Source: Clonostachys chloroleuca (Eukaryota > Ascomycota > Sordariomycetes > Hypocreales > Bionectriaceae). From it: a stretch of 64,000 nucleotides of DNA. Every line of letters begins with the position of its first letter. Within the stretch, counting starts at the first letter, position 1. The stretch is from positions 6,014,001 to 6,078,000 of the forward strand of contig JBANAY010000001.1 of assembly GCA_037952775.1 (NCBI GenBank), given 5' to 3'. The notes below the pieces were generated by a model, which saw only the letters and a program-made list of their open reading frames with translations, did not search any database and was not told the DNA's origin. Below are positions 46,275-57,065 of this stretch, in pieces. The translations under genes were made by a program, and so were the position numbers.

Positions 46275-48020
46275 ATGGAAGCTGGAAAACCCCCCTCACA
46301 TGAATGGTGGAAGGAGGCGATAGTCTACCAGATTTATCCGGCAAGCTTCCTCGACTCTAATGGTGACGGGTTGGGTGACATCCCCGGCATCGTTTCCAAG
46401 CTCGACTACATCCAGTCTCTGGGAGTCGACGCCTTATGGTTGTCCCCCATCTTCAAAAGCCCACAGCATGATATGGGTTATGATATTTCAGATTATCGCA
46501 CGATCCATGCACCTTATGGGTCTGTGAAAGATGTTGAAGAGATGATCCAGGGATGCCACGAGAGAAACATCAAAGTACTCCTTGATCTCGTGGTCAACCA
46601 CACCAGCCATGAGCACGAATGGTTTCAAGAGTCGCGGTCGTCTAAAGCTTCCCCCAAGAGGGACTGGTACATTTGGCGAGATGCTAAATACGACAGCAAC
46701 GGAACCCGAAAACCGCCCAACAACTGGGCCTCCATCTTTGGGGGCAGTGCCTGGACATGGGACGAAATTTCAAGCCAATACTACCTCTCCTTGTTCCTCC
46801 CTGAACAGCCAGACCTCAACTGGACAAGCAAAGAGATGCGCGAGGCGACATATGCAGACATGGAGTTCTGGCTTGATCGTGGGGTTGATGGCTTCCGCAT
46901 CGACTCGATGAATCTCATGTCAAAACACCCTGAACTACCCGATGCCCCTGTTGCCGATCCGGAATCAGAATTCCAATCCGGCTCTCTGTACTACGCAAGT
47001 GGGCCAAAGATGCATGAGTACATCCGTGAGATGCGACTCAAAGTATTCGACAAGTACGACTGTATGACTGTCGGCGAGCTGGGATTTACCAAGGATGAGA
47101 ACAGCGTTGCCCAGTATGTAGCCCGCGACCGGCACGAGCTCAATATGGTGTTCACAGGCGATATCGTCGACCTAGATTTTGGAAGCCAGCACAAGTATGG
47201 GCCTGGAGACTTTAAACTGTCCAAGTTGAGAGACATAACAAGTATGTGGCAGCATGCAATGCCAAAGTGCGATGGTTGGAACGCCGTGTACATGGACAAC
47301 CATGACTCTGGCCGATCGCTCTCTCGCTATGCCTCGGATCTTCCACAATATCGCAAATCTGCAGCAAAGATGCTAGCTACGTATCTTGCAACCTTGAGTG
47401 GTACACTGTTTCTCCTCCAAGGGCAGGAAATCGGCATGGCGAACATCCCAGAGAGCTGGGGCAGTGAGGAATACATCGACGTTGAGGCTCGAAACTACTA
47501 CAAGGCTATGATAAAGCAGCGCAGTGAAGGATCTGACATGTCTGACGTGTTGAAGGAGATGAGGAAAAAAGCTCGCGATAATGGGCGCTTGCCCATGCAA
47601 TGGGACAGCAGCAAGCATGGCGGATTTACAAATCATGAGAAGCCGTGGATGAGAGTCAATGATGACTATGTTGAATGGAACGCCAAGAGCCAAGAGAATG
47701 ACAATCAAAGCGTTCTTTCATACTGGAAGCACATCTTGCAGCTGCGAAAAGATGAGAAGGATGTTTTCGTTTATGGTCGATATGAAATGATAGATGTTGC
47801 CGTGAGCGGTGAGAACGTCTTTGCGTATACAATGACGCAGTGGGATGGAGTTAAGAGTGCTATTATCTTGCTGAATTTCTCGGCGGAGTGTCAGACTTTT
47901 CATTGCGAAGGGAAATACGAGGGCTGGAGGCAGCTCCTTGCTGGGAATGGAAGCACGAAAATGGGAGCAAGTGGTATGAAACTGGATCCTTATGAAGGCG
48001 TCATATATTGTAACTGGTAA
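46275..48020 (+). CDS. GH13 alpha-glucosidase (maltase/isomaltase type)
   Basis: A 581-aa intronless gene. It starts HEWWKEAIVYQIYPASF, as fungal intracellular maltases do. GH13 regions are LLDLVVNHTS, GFRIDSMN with nucleophile Asp210, MTVGELGF with acid/base Glu268, and MDNHDSGR with Asp344 as transition-state stabiliser. The residue after the nucleophile is Ser where yeast isomaltase has Val and maltase Thr, and MDNHDSGR replaces the common ENHDQPR, so substrate preference may differ from both. No signal peptide is present. It should split glucose from imported maltose, sucrose-like or other alpha-glucosides. The divergent permease and shared CGG array support co-regulation, with the regulator at 48724 the nearest candidate. 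Confidence 0.93.
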   Translation: MEAGKPPSHEWWKEAIVYQIYPASFLDSNGDGLGDIPGIVSKLDYIQSLGVDALWLSPIFKSPQHDMGYDISDYRTIHAPYGSVKDVEEMIQGCHERNIKVLLDLVVNHTSHEHEWFQESRSSKASPKRDWYIWRDAKYDSNGTRKPPNNWASIFGGSAWTWDEISSQYYLSLFLPEQPDLNWTSKEMREATYADMEFWLDRGVDGFRIDSMNLMSKHPELPDAPVADPESEFQSGSLYYASGPKMHEYIREMRLKVFDKYDCMTVGELGFTKDENSVAQYVARDRHELNMVFTGDIVDLDFGSQHKYGPGDFKLSKLRDITSMWQHAMPKCDGWNAVYMDNHDSGRSLSRYASDLPQYRKSAAKMLATYLATLSGTLFLLQGQEIGMANIPESWGSEEYIDVEARNYYKAMIKQRSEGSDMSDVLKEMRKKARDNGRLPMQWDSSKHGGFTNHEKPWMRVNDDYVEWNAKSQENDNQSVLSYWKHILQLRKDEKDVFVYGRYEMIDVAVSGENVFAYTMTQWDGVKSAIILLNFSAECQTFHCEGKYEGWRQLLAGNGSTKMGASGMKLDPYEGVIYCNW

Positions 48021-48723
48021 GGCATTCTTGTCATAATCACATCTTTGTCTGTACTTTATCAACAAAATGGGCAAAGTTGTCGGACCACGAGTGTCCTTCA
48101 TAAGTCATCTCAGCCGGTGAAGCTTCTGAAGAAAGTTCTAGATCAAGAGAGGTGAAAGAGAAACTGTACAAGGCAACACCACGATTAAATTGAAAACTTC
48201 TACGCTATTTGAGTGTAAGCGTAGTCATTAGTTTACGAAATGAGGCCTTAACCCTTACCACTTTTTCTCACAGCTGAACGATTTTAAAGATTAATTTGTG
48301 ATTACATAATGTGCATTTAATAAACATTAACAAATAGAATACATATAGTTCGCTTTTTTCTCTTCAAACCTACTCTAAGCAATTTTCATTACCAACTCAG
48401 ATATAAGAAATTTCTTTCTTTATACTAGATATTTATCGACTTATGTTATATAATTTTGCCTAGATAAATGACTCAGTTCACAGTACCTACCGTAGGTAAA
48501 GTGACTTGGCTATATTGGAATGAAGTCCAGGGTAGCAATCTATGTACGCTACCTACTTATCCAGGGTAATCTCTTTAGCGGGGCCAGGCCGACGTACCAC
48601 CTATTTTGCATGGTTCGGTGGGGAAACTTGAACTTGCATCAGTGCACTCAACATAAATCGAGCAAGAGACAACGTTGGACGATATGTCCCGGATGGGGTG
48701 AAGCAGTCGCGCACTCAATAGTA
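48021..48723. other. Intergenic, promoter of the third regulator
   Basis: About 700 nt, mostly AT-rich from 48.2 to 48.5 kb, with no supported gene. CTACCTAC/GTAGGTA-like strings occur around 48483-48560, without an obvious function. Confidence 0.4.
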
Positions 48724-51139
48724 ATGGCTACTCGATTGAAGGTATCTAAGGCGTGCATTAATTGCCGCCGGAGGAAAGCAAAATGTGACGGCCAGCATCC
48801 CAGTAAGTCCAGTCTTCAACATTCAAGGTGGCATGACGCGACTAAATAGATCCGCTATACAAGCCTGTGGACCTTGTCTTGGGAGGAAGGAAACCGGGTG
48901 TATATATACCGGGCAGAGAGATCGGCGTAGTGGCAGATCCGAATTGTCACGGTCGTTGGCCTTGCAAAGCAGGGTAACGAAACCGGCATCCCCAACCAGG
49001 CCCTTGTCGACTATGTCTTCACATCCAGCTGCCGAGACCCTCCTGTCTGAGTCAGGATTGTTGAGCTCCCACTCAACTGAGTCTGTGATATCACCACACG
49101 AGAATCGTTTTTCAACGAATACTGATGGTCCGTTGGGCACGGAAGTACTCACTTCCGAAACTAATTCTAAAAATGCTAATACTGCGGTACCTCTGACTGG
49201 AGACTCCATACTCGACACACGTTTCTTCGGCGGAAGTAGCGCCAGTTCATTCTTGAAGCAAATCAACCTAGCGATCGATGCTCGACTGGGACAACCGCTA
49301 CTGGGGAAGAGCAGTCAGGAGTATAGGTTGGCTCCGAGACCAAGTCTTGCCCATGCCGGCAATGGCTCGGAGCTTAACCCAGAGGACCCTCAAAGCTACA
49401 TACTTCCCAGCAGAAAATTTGCCAATAGCCTACTACAAGCTTATTATGATCTTGTCTGGGCAACATTTCCGATCCATGATTGGGCCGTATTTCAAGGCGC
49501 TTATGAGTCTGTATGGCAGGGAACAACACCGGGAATCCCCGAACCAACACTATACTGCTTGATGAACCTGATATTCGCCTTAGGCAGTCAGTTTTCTGAG
49601 GCCGTAGAACCGGACCAGAGAAAGCAGGTAGGTGAGGTATTTTGGAACCGGGGTTTCAGGCTATTTGGATCCCCATCTGATGGTCGTGTATCCATTGAGC
49701 GGGTTCAATGCATGCTATTGATGGGCCTATATCTGCAGAGTACGTGCGAGATTCATGAATCCTGGATGACCATCGGCTCTGCCATTCGGATGGCTCAAAG
49801 CCTTGGTCTCCACCTACCGACTGCCCAGAATTCGAATCTTCGAGAGACAGAAATGGCTCGCAAAGTCTGGCATGGCTGTGTGTATCAAGATCAGTACGTA
49901 TGCGTGGCCAAAGCCCAACAGGGTCGAGCATATGGAAGAAACTGACCTATATCTAGAATCCTGTCTATGACTTTTGGACGGCCGAGCACGATCAATAATG
50001 GCCCCTTTGATCCTGTTCCATTACCAAAAATGATCGACGATGACTTTTTAGACACTCAGACACAGCCCTCCGCCACTCGACCAGATGGGGGTAAAAGTAT
50101 CATGGGGTTCTTTGTCAAAAGCCTTGAGTTGTTCAACATTGCCAACGATATTCAATATGAGGCCTACCGGCAGCAGAGGGGCGTCCGGGATGGGGAGATA
50201 AACCACCTCATTTCTGTATTTCGATTAGACAATCGCCTCGTTCAATGGGCCCAGACATTACCTGTTCACTTGCATTACAGCGAAAGCGTTGAGGAGGACG
50301 AAGGCTTAGCCTTTAGGCGACAACGTGTCGTTCTTCGCGCTCGGTAAGTTCTCCAGTCTGACTTGCTGCTTATTCTCAGGTACCTTATACTAATCTTCGG
50401 AAACCCAAAGCTATCTATATGCACGAATCAGCCTTCTTCGGCCAATACTTGCAGAACTGTATCTTGAGGAAGCTAGTTCTGGTAGTTCGGAGCTTCCCAA
50501 GGAGAGAACACTACGCCAGCCTTTGATGGTAGAGTGTACAGTGCTTTGTTTTCAATTGTCACACGAGATGGTCGATATTCTATACTCAAACTTTAATCAT
50601 GAGACCGTCACCGGCCCGGTTCCAGCATGGTGGTTTGGAGTTCTATGTAAGAGCCAAAACCATATCCCCCCCTCTTCTCCCCTCTCTCCTGTCTCCGCTC
50701 TCTTCCACAGTTGAGTAGAGCTGACCAATGAAAACAAGTCATCTACACTGCTGCAACAGTCCTCCTTGCGAAGCGCCTGCAGCCACTTGGAAAACATCAT
50801 ATTCCTTGCCGTTCAGACACTCAGGATGACGCCTGGGAAAGAGCCATCCAGATGTTGCAAGCCTACTCGAGAGTGAGCCAGTCCGCTCAGCGCTGCATCG
50901 CCGCGCTCGAGATATTGTTGGCCAAGGTCCAGAATATTGGCCTCAATAGGTCATCCGAAGGGGTGAACATGGAAACAAGGCTTCCTCTTGACGAGGTGCA
51001 TAGAACATCGGTGCTCGATGCACCAGCGATAGTGAGTAGAGGAGAAGATGTGGATGCCTCCGTGGACTTTGGAGGTTTCGATTTTAACATTGACGATATG
51101 TTTTGGCTAAATGCCCCGTTGACGGACTTTTTGCTCTAA
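48724..51139 (+). CDS. Zn2Cys6 transcription factor, candidate activator of alpha-glucoside genes
   Basis: Five exons (48724-48802, 48864-49893, 49957-50343, 50411-50646, 50739-51139) give about 710 aa. The zinc cluster is split by intron 1: ACINCRRRKAKCDGQHP joins TCGPCLGRKETGC, which restores the C-x2-C-x6-C-x6-C-x2-C-x7-C pattern. A nearer acceptor would break the frame. A Ser/Thr-rich linker precedes the fungal-specific regulatory domain (ERVQCMLLMGLYLQS, then DQILSMTFGRPS). The C-terminus is acidic and Phe-rich (DFGGFDFNIDDMFW), a possible activation patch. It lies next to the GH13/permease pair and could read the CGG-N9 array. The cluster is not closely Mal63-like, so this is a context inference. 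Confidence 0.85.
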
Positions 51140-51975
51140 TTGTCCAGTCGACCTTTATTTCTCCCCCAAGCAACCCCATCCCCACGGTCATATTGGCTAT
51201 TACCAAGATCATTCTCTTCAATCGCACAATAAGCAGTCGCCTTGAAGTGGGCTGTGGTACAATCGGGATGAGCTGATGCGGATTACTGGCTACCAGGTAT
51301 CACCCACGGTGGGAAACTAAAGAAATGACTGCGCAAGTCATATTATGGTGTTCTTGTCGCTGTCGATTTAACTCTTCTAGGCTTCGGATAAAGTGTCAGG
51401 CCGATCATCGCTTTTCTGAAAGATGCCTATCGTCCATCAACGAATTTAATAAGACTTGCACATCGTCCTATGTGTGGTAAAGTCTAGCTGGGCAATAAGT
51501 TAACTTCTAGACGATACCTTGTTAGTTAACGAGTTAGACCCAGCCGGGGAAGATTTGGGTGAACTCCACATTGTAGCTATATAACTGTGGTGAGACCATC
51601 TCTCTCACACGTGCATCTTAAATACGTTCGGCCAGGGTTCGAACCGGACATAGATATTTAGTTGCAACTTACAGTGTATGTCCGCAGCACTACATCTTTG
51701 GGAAAGATCATCATTGTCTTGTTTAACTGAGCCTGGGCTTAAATGGACTTTTGACTCGAAGCATAGGTCCCCTTTAAAATCCCACCCACTGTCAAGATTT
51801 TCACAATTCATAGCTGATTTAGTGGGAATGTGTACCCTATTTCGTAACTTAAATATTACAAAAGTGTTGCCTAGATGATCCACCTCCAAGCGAGCAATTG
51901 CCAGCCCACTCCTCAACACCTCTTTCCCCCTTGAACTTACTCCTCATCCGAAAAATCCAGCTGGACCTTCTGAAA
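51140..51975. other. Intergenic, no gene seen
   Basis: This 836-nt stretch has no supported gene. GGGTTCGAACC at 51635-51645 looks like a tRNA B-box, but no acceptor or D arm can be folded around it on either strand. Confidence 0.45.
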
Positions 51976-52800
51976 TTAGAGATAGAGGGGCTTGGTGGGC
52001 TGGGTCTGGCGGAACCAATATTCGAAGGTGGCATTGACTACTTTGTCTCGCAGGAGATAGCTGCCCGCCTCTCGCGCCAAATCACCATCCACCTCCTTGA
52101 GCGGCCCAAACACACGGGCTCTCACTTGAATCCGAGCAGCCCGTTCGAGCATGACACAGAGATATGCTGATTCTTGGACTGAGTTGCCAGCCGTTAAAAG
52201 CCCATGGTGAGCCAGTAAGATAGACCTATTTTGCCCAAGAGCTTTGGTGATAACAACGCCCTCCTGGTCGGCAATAGGCAGGCCAGGCCAGTCACCTAGC
52301 CAGGCACAGTTATCATAAAAGGGAGTCATATCCATCTGTGCCACAACCAGCGGTTGCCTAGCTGCGACAAGAGATTGAACCCACTCTGAGTGAACGTGGA
52401 CAATGCTGTTTACATCAGGCCTTCCCGCATATACCCAGAGATGAAAGCGGGTAGCCGGATTGGGCATCCCAGACCCCGAGACAGTATTCAGATCGCCATC
52501 GACCTCGATAAAGTCGTCAGGTGTGGCTTCATCCCAGCCGAGGCCGAATCGCAGTGTCCAATAATACCCATCACCGCGGGAAGAACGAGCAGAAATCTGG
52601 CCTGCAAGGCCTGCATCTTCCTGCTTACGGGCAATTAATCTGCAGGCGCAGGCCAGTGTCTCAGTGATGGAACGTTCAGGGATCACTAAGTGTTTCTGCA
52701 TTTCTTGTGCCGAGCGTTCCTCGAAGTAGTCCTTGGATCTCAAAGGCTCTCCATTAAATTTAGGAGCTGGGGCGGCGGTAGTTGGCCCTAGAGAAGACAT
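51976..52800 (-). CDS. Class II aldolase/adducin family protein
   Basis: A 274-aa intronless gene. The class II aldolase fold (L-fuculose-phosphate aldolase and adducin head) is indicated by GLAGQISAR, the metal ligands in SIVHVHSEW and a third His in LLAHHGLLTAG. YLCVMLERAARIQ is also typical. It has no signal peptide. Bacterial relatives split sugar phosphates to dihydroxyacetone phosphate or glycolaldehyde. Fungal members of this size are often called adducin-like, and their reaction is unproven. The longer open frame upstream begins at TTG, so ATG 52800 is used. The intergenic space to the left suggests its own regulation. Confidence 0.85.
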   Translation of the reverse strand: MSSLGPTTAAPAPKFNGEPLRSKDYFEERSAQEMQKHLVIPERSITETLACACRLIARKQEDAGLAGQISARSSRGDGYYWTLRFGLGWDEATPDDFIEVDGDLNTVSGSGMPNPATRFHLWVYAGRPDVNSIVHVHSEWVQSLVAARQPLVVAQMDMTPFYDNCAWLGDWPGLPIADQEGVVITKALGQNRSILLAHHGLLTAGNSVQESAYLCVMLERAARIQVRARVFGPLKEVDGDLAREAGSYLLRDKVVNATFEYWFRQTQPTKPLYL

Positions 52801-53690
52801 GATGAACAAGATATTAGAACGAGGCGACGTTCTCAATGAATCTGTGATGCTGTTGATTCGGTATTATCAGCAACACATAAGAAACTGAACGGCTTAAAAC
52901 GGACTTGATATAATTCGTTTAGTTATCTCAGGGACTCAAGCTCGGTAATTATGAAAACCTGTGTACTGCCTCTCTTCCTTGGGTACCCTCTCTTCTTCAT
53001 ACTGCCTGTAATTCAACATGGTTGGTTCATAATTACGGCCCGGCGGCGGATTTATCTCCCATTGGGCAGCGGCTGCCAAGATTGCGGGTCTACGGATGCT
53101 CATGTGATTGGTGCTATCTGATGCTCCAAGAGAGTGGGGCCGGTTCTCTAGTCGGCAGACCCACTCCCATATCCCGGACCCGTCACAAGGGCAACCTCTC
53201 GAAGCAGCACGAGTAAGGAGTCAGTGGAAGTTTCGGCCGCCAAACGACGTTGAGCCCTCCAATTCAAGGGCGGCAGCTCCATGATGATGCATTACACGCG
53301 CTATCTGTACGGTTGTGGCAAAAAAGGGCCACGCCCCCCTTTACTCGACTTAATAGATTCAGAATTCCTTGGACCAATGTATTGTTCTTTGGCTCCTTTA
53401 TAGCGCTGGCATACGAGTCCGCCTCAACGGGCGCCGCCATTGTTTTTGCTTGGCTCCGGGACCTTGATCCTGTGGCTATCAGAATTAATTGCATTGTCAT
53501 TCTAATCATCTACTTACGATTCTACTATGGCTATAAAACCCAAGGTATCAATCGCCACGAAGAATTGCCTTGCGCCTCACCTTTCCAACCGTACTTCTCC
53601 TAGGCTGCTCTGACCTTCTTTTCTCTCTTACTGCTCACTGGAGGCGTCTCCACCTTCATGACCAATAATCGGGATACCCATACATTTGTT
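52801..53690. other. Intergenic, no gene seen
   Basis: About 890 nt between the aldolase-like promoter and the arrestin relic. The open frame at 53250-53603 has a hydrophobic stretch but begins without ATG and has no recognisable family. Confidence 0.4.
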
Positions 53691-54275
53691 TGATCTCATG
53701 AATTGTAGTTCGTGCACAGCTTCTGTCGTTCTTGCAATCCAACCAAATGTTTGTCTGCGAATCGCGAACCCAAAGAAGTACTTGCAACTGATGGTGACTC
53801 CGTTGATGGTCTTGTGATGGAAGGAGGGAGCTGATGCGGACCACTGATTTGACCATTGAGTGTAGACAAGGGAAACTGAAGCTCCACACAGTCAAAGCAA
53901 ACCACTTCTTCCGCACCATCCTTGCGTAATACACTTTCCCCAAGACTTAAAAGGTCTTTGTCAATTTGAAAAGCTCGTACAAGTGTCAGCGCGCGAGGAA
54001 TGACTATACCCACCGCAAACTTACATTATGGGTAACACGTCCTAGACTCGGACCACAGGTCTCCGGGGGAACTTCAGACGAAACCTGTCCTAAGCACAAT
54101 CAGTCACAACCAGTGAGCGAAAGGTATACCTAACATCTCGCTTACCATAGAGCATAGCTATAATACTCAGAGGTTCCTTGAAATTGGCGTCGCTGATTTT
54201 GAGCCGGGCTTGAACAATATCTCCGGCCCGGAAGCACCTCCCCTTTGGAGAAGGAATATCTATATGGAGCTTCAT
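53691..54275 (-). pseudogene. Arrestin-like gene remnant
   Basis: ATG 54275 opens MKLHIDIPSPKGRCFRAGD and VQARLKISDANFKEPLSI, which fits the first strands of an arrestin N-domain. A plausible intron follows MLY. Downstream fragments LSLGESVLRKDGAEEVV, LQFPLSTLNG and GPHQLPPSI keep arrestin-like character but lie in shifted frames. A further piece (GVTISCKYFFGFAIRR) needs yet another frame. No set of introns joins them all. I take it as a decayed alpha-arrestin-like gene, which in fungi links permeases to ubiquitin ligases; the family call itself is moderate. Confidence 0.4.
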
Positions 54276-55022
54276 GATAATGACACTGGAATTGTAGAGC
54301 CGATGCTCAATTGAAAGTAGAAGATCAAATTCTCTTCGCTAGGCTTAAGTATACTTCACTTTGATCGGTATCCTCCTACATAACCTCTCGGTGGGGCGTT
54401 TTACGTGAAATATTCGCTCTTTGATACTTGAACGGGAAACTGACCACCCAAGAGAGACAGGGGTGGGCTTATTAAATGGCGCCAACATTCCAAATAGATC
54501 CTGACCAAACAAAGACAAGTCACACTCAGCTTGTTACAAACAACACATCTCGTAAATATGTTTTCCTTAGAAAAGGGACCGACTGAATATCGACTGCATG
54601 CTACCCCCACGAAGTTATGCTCAGGTGCTGAGCTCTGCCCAATCAGTATTCGATCCGATCTGGGATACAGCGCCTTGCTATGGATGGGCTATGAGTAATA
54701 AAGGTGCCGGCTTCTCGGAAAAGTAGCCAATGAATTTGTTAACCGATCCGTGCCTGGCTTGGGTGCGGGGCGGAGACATGAAAGTCGTCCGATTCAGGCC
54801 GATCGGAATTCCGAGCTCACGGAACGGAAACAGCCAGAGGAAAGGGAGACCGGAATACACCTATACGTATATATTGACTGCCAGGATGGAGCCTTGTTGG
54901 CCGCCTTGAAACAGTCGATCTCTTCGCATAAATTCAATTTGAGCCATCTTACACAAGGGGGGTTCAGCCCAACATCTATCCTGACAAACCCGGAACGCAT
55001 CACTCCGTCCGTGATCATCAAT
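54276..55022. promoter_or_regulatory. Intergenic, promoter of the DapA-family gene
   Basis: This 747-nt gap has no supported gene. The frame is open upstream of 55023 for ~90 codons but has no conservation, so it is taken as leader and promoter. Confidence 0.4.
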
Positions 55023-55928
55023 ATGAGCCACAAAAGCGACATTTTCGAAGGTCTTTCGGCGTTTCCGATTACTCCTGCTGATCCAGATGGCACCGTCGAC
55101 ACTGACGCCCTGGTTCAGATTCTCAAGAGGTTAGATATACCCGGCATCGACTCGATTGGACTGTTGGGGAGTACGGGAAATTACCTCTACCTGACGAGGG
55201 ACCAACGCAGGCGGGCAATTGACGCGGCCAAACAGGCTTTGCGGAGCAGGAAACCGCTCATTGTCTCTGCTGGTGCCCTTCGGACAGACGACGCCCAGCG
55301 TCTAGCCAAGGACGCTGAAGAGGCTGGCGCCGATGGCCTTTTGCTCGCGGCTATCTCGTACAATCCTTTGACTCAGGAGGAGGTCTACCAGCACTTCAAG
55401 GCAGTCGCTGGCTCGACCTCGCTGCCCATCTGTATCTACAACACTCCGAGCACGACGCACTTCAACTTCAGCGATGAACTTCTTGCTCGCATTGCAGCGT
55501 TGCCAAACGTTGTTGCGCTTAAGCAGCCCTCTCCCACTACCGATCCAAAAGAAGCACATGATGCACTCCGCGCAAAGCTTCCCTCCGGCTTCCATATCGG
55601 CTATAGTGCGGACTGGCTGGTGGCCGAGCCATTACTGGCAGGAGGCTCTGCATGGTTCAGCGCGATCGCGGGCGTGCTTCCCGCACCATCGGTTGCCTTG
55701 ATGAACAGCATTCGTAAAGAGGACCGTCCCGAATTGAAACGCATCTCAGCTGCCCTACAGCCAACTTGGGACCTGTTCCAAGAATTTGGCGACCTCCGGG
55801 TCATCTTTGCATTTGCCAACGAGCTTGGCCTTTGCAAAGCAGCTCCCCCTCGGCCTATCCTGCCTCTAGATGCTTCGCAAAACAGTCGAGTTCGCTTGGC
55901 GTTAGCAAGCCTTGAAGAATTCAAGTAA
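55023..55928 (+). CDS. Dihydrodipicolinate synthase/N-acetylneuraminate lyase (DapA) family protein
   Basis: A 301-aa intronless TIM-barrel protein. The substrate carboxylate-binding turn is LLGSTGNYLYL (~48-57), Tyr139 lies in YNTPSTTHFNF and the Schiff-base Lys167 in VVALKQPS, as expected for class I aldolases of this superfamily. Fungi make lysine by the aminoadipate route, so true dihydrodipicolinate synthase activity is unlikely. Fungal relatives split 2-keto-3-deoxy sugar acids (for example in galacturonate breakdown) or related keto acids. The GSTGNYLYL sequence, in place of the common GTTGE, hints at a different substrate. Full length and without visible damage; bacterial origin is possible because it is intronless, but not shown. 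Confidence 0.85.
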   Translation: MSHKSDIFEGLSAFPITPADPDGTVDTDALVQILKRLDIPGIDSIGLLGSTGNYLYLTRDQRRRAIDAAKQALRSRKPLIVSAGALRTDDAQRLAKDAEEAGADGLLLAAISYNPLTQEEVYQHFKAVAGSTSLPICIYNTPSTTHFNFSDELLARIAALPNVVALKQPSPTTDPKEAHDALRAKLPSGFHIGYSADWLVAEPLLAGGSAWFSAIAGVLPAPSVALMNSIRKEDRPELKRISAALQPTWDLFQEFGDLRVIFAFANELGLCKAAPPRPILPLDASQNSRVRLALASLEEFK

Positions 55929-57065
55929 CGGCATCTCGGAACGTAAAGAGGGCTGGGGAGCCTGCAACTCGCTGGCCTCTCTCAGTAGTAAGGTCGCTGT
56001 GGTCACACCGGTCGGTAGTTATCGTACTTTGAGTAGTTGGACTCTAGTTAGCAACAAGGATTCTCCAGCCCTGCCAGAAGAGAATATCAAGGACTCAAAA
56101 CCTGCGGCCTAGCAGGCAACTCTTAGCCTCATATAACAAATGAGTGAGATATTTTATGAATAAACGCTGTTTCACAGAATGAACCTTCCAAAAATAATGT
56201 CTTCCGCTTCGCTTCACCCTGATATTGTATTGTTCCTCCCACATCACACTCTCAATTACTAGTCCACTTGTAAGGCCAAGGGATGCTCAAGTCATAACCT
56301 CCTACTACATGGCGAAGGAGTGTAAAACGAAGTCGCTTCTTAGTGTCCTTTTTTAGTCTAAAGCCCCAGCTACGGCCTAGAGCTCTTAGGAACAGTGGTA
56401 GTGAGCGCAGCTACATTGGCTATAGTAGCAGCAAGGAAGGTAGTAGCGAGCTTCATGATAAAGGTCGATTGGAACACAAGTTCTGTCCCCGCCCAGCATG
56501 CCAACTATAATGGCTTTGGAGGGGCTACGGGGCACGGAACAAGCGGAAGGAATTTTGATTGGCTTGGTAAGAAAATCCTGCTTGAAGGATATCGACTGGT
56601 ACACTTGGGCAACTGATGCAGCTCGGCCGATGCTAACAGAGTTGGTACATGGCCAAACTAGGATGTCTTGAGAATTAGCTACCTTCAACATTTCTAAAAC
56701 TATGGGTAAAGATATTGTGCCTGAAGATCTCATTCTACTAACGTCGCATTTATAACTTGACTGAACGGCCAGAAACGTTAGGATCGTTCACCCCCAAGAG
56801 GAGCCGAAGTGGAGCGCAATCCGACCACTCACCAATAGTTCCGGATTATCAGTCATAAGAATACGGTACTCATCCTTCATGGCTTATCACCTAGCCTCCG
56901 GGCCGATGACTCAGTCAAATAAACATTTCACAGCTCATGTAGTGATGTGGCTTTGCAGGGTACTAATTCAAATGGACTGAACAAGCTGCAGAGAATTTTG
57001 TTTACTGTTCACGGCAAGCCAACAGCAACTTGAAGCAACCACACAGTCGACGGACCAACTCAAAT
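55929..57065. other. Intergenic, no gene seen
   Basis: This 1.14-kb region has only short open frames (for example 56395-56616) without motifs. No repeats were noticed. Confidence 0.45.

Noticed and set aside
51600..51680. B-box-like GGGTTCGAACC suggesting a second tRNA
   Set aside because: No pairing acceptor stem, D arm or anticodon loop could be built on either strand; the T-stem itself has a mismatch.
53250..53603. Open frame with a hydrophobic segment
   Set aside because: No ATG start and no similarity to a known membrane family; isolated in a spacer.
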